The notes under the pieces: generated by a model
Database searches by the model: none
Seen by the model: only the letters and a program-made list of their open reading frames with translations
Told to the model about the DNA's origin: nothing
Shown: piece after piece, positions 4,426-7,018 of the stretch
Numbering within the stretch: the stretch's first letter is position 1
Layout of the letters: each line of letters starts with the position of its first letter
Translations under genes and position numbers: made by a program
Assembly (NCBI GenBank): GCA_016786525.1
Contig: JAEUVW010000419.1
Location: 1 to 7,018 of the forward strand
From: Chitinophagaceae bacterium
GTDB taxonomy: Bacteria > Bacteroidota > Bacteroidia > Chitinophagales > Chitinophagaceae
DNA length: 7,018 bases
Direction: 5' to 3'

Positions 4426-7018
4426 ATGATGACCACTTATGAAAATCTGATCGCCCGGCTCGACGCATTCGTGCGCCGGTACTATGCCAACCAGTTGTTG
4501 CGCGGTACGCTGGTACTGCTGACAGCATTGCTGGCTTATATATTGCTGTTAAGTGTAGGGGAATATTACCTCTACCTGCCGGTATGGCTGAAGCTCCCGC
4601 TTGTGGGTATTTTGTTGCTGGCCGGGCTGGCGGCCTTTGTGTTCTGGATCATCATTCCTTTATCCAAAATGGCGAAGCTGGGCAAGGTGATCTCTCATAA
4701 GCAGGCGGCCGTGATCATCGGCAACCATTTCCCGGAGGTCAGCGACCAGCTGCTCAATATCCTGGAGCTGCGGCAGCAGGAAGATACGGCTGCCAGCCGC
4801 CACCTCATTGAGGCCAGTATCGGCCAGAAGCTCAGCAGGATCGCCGTAGTGCCGATCGGCAGGGCCGTCGATTTTAAACGCAACAGGCGATATCTCCCTT
4901 TCCTCTTACCGCTCCTGCTCATCGGTGTTTTCATACTGGTGGCGGCGCCCAATGTATTCCGCGATGCTTCCGAGCGCCTGATGCAGCCCACCAGGCAGTT
5001 TGTAAAGCCCGCCCCTTTCCGCTACAGCATCAGTACCCAGCCCCTGACGGTGGTGCGCGGGGCAGACTACACGCTGAAAGTGTCTGTCAGCGGAGATGCG
5101 CTGCCGGCTCAGGTGGCCCTGCTGGCAGGGGACGAAGAATTGCCGATGGTGGCCGGACCCGGCCACACGTTTGCGTATACGTTCCGGAACTGTACAAAGG
5201 ATATCTCCTTCCGCTTTTACGCAGCGTCCTACACGTCAGAAGCATACAGCATAAAAGTGCTGCAGAAACCGGTGCTTACCGGCTTGCAAATGGCCCTGGA
5301 ATATCCTGCGTACACCGGCAGGAAAAATGAGATGCGAAACGGCGTAAGCGATATGGTGGTGCCTGCAGGGACCAGTGTTTCCTGGGCTGTCCGTACAGAG
5401 CATACGGACATCGCTTCCCTGCAAATGGGCAATGGTTTGCCTGTGCCGCTTTCCGGCGAGGGGGGCACCTATGCTTTCCGCTACCGTTTTCTTCACGATA
5501 CAGTCTACGCGATCGTGCTGAAGAACAGGCAGAGCGGTGTGGAAGAACGCCTGCAGTACAGGGTACAGGTGATCCCGGATCAGTTCCCGGTATTGCAGGT
5601 ACAGCAATTCAGGGATACGGTAAGCGGCACCCAGGTGGTGCTGAACGGCATGGCAGGCGACGATTACGGTATCTCAAAGATCCAGTTCCATTACCAGGTG
5701 CTCAACGAATCGGGGAAGCTGACCGACAGCAGGAGCATCGGCCTGAAGTCGTCCGGGGGCCTGGCGTCCTCTTTCCAGCATTACTTTGATATGGCCGCCC
5801 TGGCGCTGAAAAGCGGGGAACAGCTGAATTATTTCGTCGAAGCCTGGGACAATGATGCCGTAAACGGCAGCAAATCTGTGCGGAGTGAAATGATGAGCTA
5901 CCGGGCACTGAATGCGCAGCAGGCTGACTCGGCGATCAGCAAGAGTGCCCAGCAGATCAACTCCGGGCTCAGCAACAGCGCGAAGCAAAACGAGCAGCTG
6001 CAGGAGGAAATGCAGAGCCTGCAAAGTAAAATGCTGCAAAGCGAACAGATAGACTGGCAACAGAAACAATCGCTGCAACAGCTGGCCAAACTGCAGGATA
6101 AAATGAAAAATAACCTGGAGCAGATTCAGAAGCGGTTTGAAGAACAGATCAAGCAAACAGAACAAAAGCAGCTTAGTGAAGACCTGAGAGACAAACAGGA
6201 TGAACTGAAAAAACAGCTGGATAACCTGCTGAATAAGGAATTGCAGGAGCAGATGAAAAAGCTGCAGGAACTGATGAAGCGGCTGAACAAAGAGCAGACG
6301 GTACAGCAACTGCAGCAGATGCAGGAAGAAAATAAACTGTTCTCTATGGATATGGAGCGCCTGCAGGAGCTGATGAAGAAGCTGGAATTGCAGGTGAAGA
6401 TGGAAGATATGGCCAATAAAATGGAGCAGCTGGCGCAGCGGCAGACCGATCTGCGCAAGCAAACCGATAATGCCCCCAAGGAGGTACAGTCTTTGGCCAA
6501 AGAACAGGAAAAACTAAAGTCAGACTTGCAGGAGGCATTGAAAAAAGACCTGCAGGATATGAAGGACCTGAATAAGCAGGTACAGAAGAAAGAGAATTTT
6601 GATCAGCAGGAGCAACAGGGACAACAGGCGCAGAAGGAAATGCAGAAAAGTGAAGACCAGCTGGAGAAAAACCAGAAAGAAGATGCCAGCGAGTCTGAAA
6701 GCAAAGCGGCCCAGAACCTGCAGGATATGGCAGAGGCACTGCGGCAAAAAGCCTCGGGAGGCGATATGGAAGAGATAGAAATGAACATCAGGGCGGTACG
6801 GCAGATCCTGACCAACCTGATGCGCCTTTCCTTCGACCAGGAGCAACTGATCAAATCGGTACGGACTACGGCGACCAACGACCCGGACTATATTGCCAAC
6901 ATGGAAAAGCAGAATGGCCTGCATGCCAATTCGCTGCTGATCCGGGACAGCCTGTTTTCGCTGAGTAAAAAACTGTTCAAGCTCTCTGCAACGATCAATA
7001 AGGAAACCAACCAGCTGG
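4426..7018 (+). CDS. DUF4175-like membrane protein with long Gln-rich coiled coil (3' end outside window)
   Basis: The frame is open for 864 codons without a stop and runs off the right edge, so the C-terminus is missing. The start is MMTTYENLIARLDAF. Three membrane segments follow: about residues 27-46, 56-79 and 156-174, the last introducing a large region outside the membrane, probably periplasmic. Residues about 197-485 are beta-rich, with YPAYTGRKNE (293-302), VPAGTSVSW (311-319), GDDYGISKIQFHY (411-423) and AWDNDAVNGSKS (473-484); these match the pattern of the DUF4175 family. Residues about 486-785 are a highly charged, Gln/Leu/Lys/Glu-rich coiled coil, including LQE[LQ]MK[KR]L at 606, 613 and 646 and a Gln-rich stretch at 726-745. 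From 786 onward NIRAVRQILTNLMRLSFDQEQLIKSV and the following segment look conserved rather than low-complexity. Bacteroidota members are usually more than 1000 residues. Function is unknown. A Shine-Dalgarno-like GAAGGG precedes the start; yajQ lies 27 bp upstream. Confidence 0.85.
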   Translation, partial: MMTTYENLIARLDAFVRRYYANQLLRGTLVLLTALLAYILLLSVGEYYLYLPVWLKLPLVGILLLAGLAAFVFWIIIPLSKMAKLGKVISHKQAAVIIGNHFPEVSDQLLNILELRQQEDTAASRHLIEASIGQKLSRIAVVPIGRAVDFKRNRRYLPFLLPLLLIGVFILVAAPNVFRDASERLMQPTRQFVKPAPFRYSISTQPLTVVRGADYTLKVSVSGDALPAQVALLAGDEELPMVAGPGHTFAYTFRNCTKDISFRFYAASYTSEAYSIKVLQKPVLTGLQMALEYPAYTGRKNEMRNGVSDMVVPAGTSVSWAVRTEHTDIASLQMGNGLPVPLSGEGGTYAFRYRFLHDTVYAIVLKNRQSGVEERLQYRVQVIPDQFPVLQVQQFRDTVSGTQVVLNGMAGDDYGISKIQFHYQVLNESGKLTDSRSIGLKSSGGLASSFQHYFDMAALALKSGEQLNYFVEAWDNDAVNGSKSVRSEMMSYRALNAQQADSAISKSAQQINSGLSNSAKQNEQLQEEMQSLQSKMLQSEQIDWQQKQSLQQLAKLQDKMKNNLEQIQKRFEEQIKQTEQKQLSEDLRDKQDELKKQLDNLLNKELQEQMKKLQELMKRLNKEQTVQQLQQMQEENKLFSMDMERLQELMKKLELQVKMEDMANKMEQLAQRQTDLRKQTDNAPKEVQSLAKEQEKLKSDLQEALKKDLQDMKDLNKQVQKKENFDQQEQQGQQAQKEMQKSEDQLEKNQKEDASESESKAAQNLQDMAEALRQKASGGDMEEIEMNIRAVRQILTNLMRLSFDQEQLIKSVRTTATNDPDYIANMEKQNGLHANSLLIRDSLFSLSKKLFKLSATINKETNQL
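6241..6384 (+). repeat. Internal heptad repeats LQE[LQ]MK[KR]L in the coiled coil
   Basis: Within the DUF4175-like gene the peptide LQEQMKKL (residues 606-613) runs directly into LQELMKRL (613-620), one heptad apart. LQELMKKL recurs at 646-653, 33 residues later. The DNA of the last two copies is also similar (CTGCAGGA then CTGATGAAG), which fits local duplication or simply the strong codon preference for CTG CAG. The leucine and methionine spacing marks a regular coiled-coil segment. Confidence 0.55.

Noticed and set aside
5674..6462. Minus-strand open frame of 262 codons, rich in Leu, Phe, His and Gln, looking like a membrane protein
   Set aside because: It is the antisense shadow of the Gln/Leu-rich coiled coil: repeated CTG and CAG codons read as CAG and CTG on the other strand and contain no stops. 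The plus frame has recognisable domains and continues far on both sides.
5998..6725. Recurrent CTGCAG sequences as a DNA repeat or binding-site array
   Set aside because: They occur in frame as Leu-Gln codon pairs of the coiled coil, with irregular spacing, so the protein composition explains them.

Overview
The window looks like a chromosomal segment of a Bacteroidota bacterium, most likely a Chitinophaga-like member of the Chitinophagaceae. This is inferred from gene content: a lycopene cyclase-domain membrane protein, a LipB of the Bacteroidota type, a DUF4175-like coiled-coil membrane protein, and a secreted protein with a FnIII-like domain and a C-terminal domain resembling type IX secretion sorting tails. 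Start codons mostly lack a Shine-Dalgarno sequence and sit behind AT-rich leaders. One upstream region matches the Bacteroidota promoter pattern (TTTG, about 19 bp, TAnnTTTG) in most positions. Base composition looks roughly balanced by eye and I see no sharp shift that would mark a mobile island.

Layout from left to right: (1) the 3' end of a lycopene cyclase-domain gene (+), cut by the window edge; (2) convergent to it, a complete 511-residue CAT-type amino acid permease (-), whose intrinsic terminator lies inside the last codons of the cyclase gene; (3) a divergent 157-bp gap with a candidate permease promoter; (4) a 280-residue secreted protein (+); (5) a 150-bp convergent gap with a hairpin; (6) lipB, octanoyltransferase (-); (7) a 155-bp divergent gap with a perfect 15-bp palindrome; (8) a yajQ-family gene (+); (9) 27 bp downstream in the same direction, a very large DUF4175-like gene that stays open for 864 codons and runs off the right edge. 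No intergenic stretch exceeds 300 bp. I found no tRNA, rRNA, insertion sequence, CRISPR array or phage gene.

The genes do not form one pathway. They are mostly housekeeping: carotenoid ring formation, amino acid uptake, protein lipoylation and a nucleotide or second-messenger binding protein. The two with unknown roles are the secreted protein at 2048-2890 and the DUF4175-like protein from 4426. The only plausible operon is yajQ with the DUF4175-like gene. I see no convincing new defence or mobile system; the points worth a second look are the two uncharacterised proteins, the terminator nested in a neighbouring gene, and the palindrome upstream of lipB.
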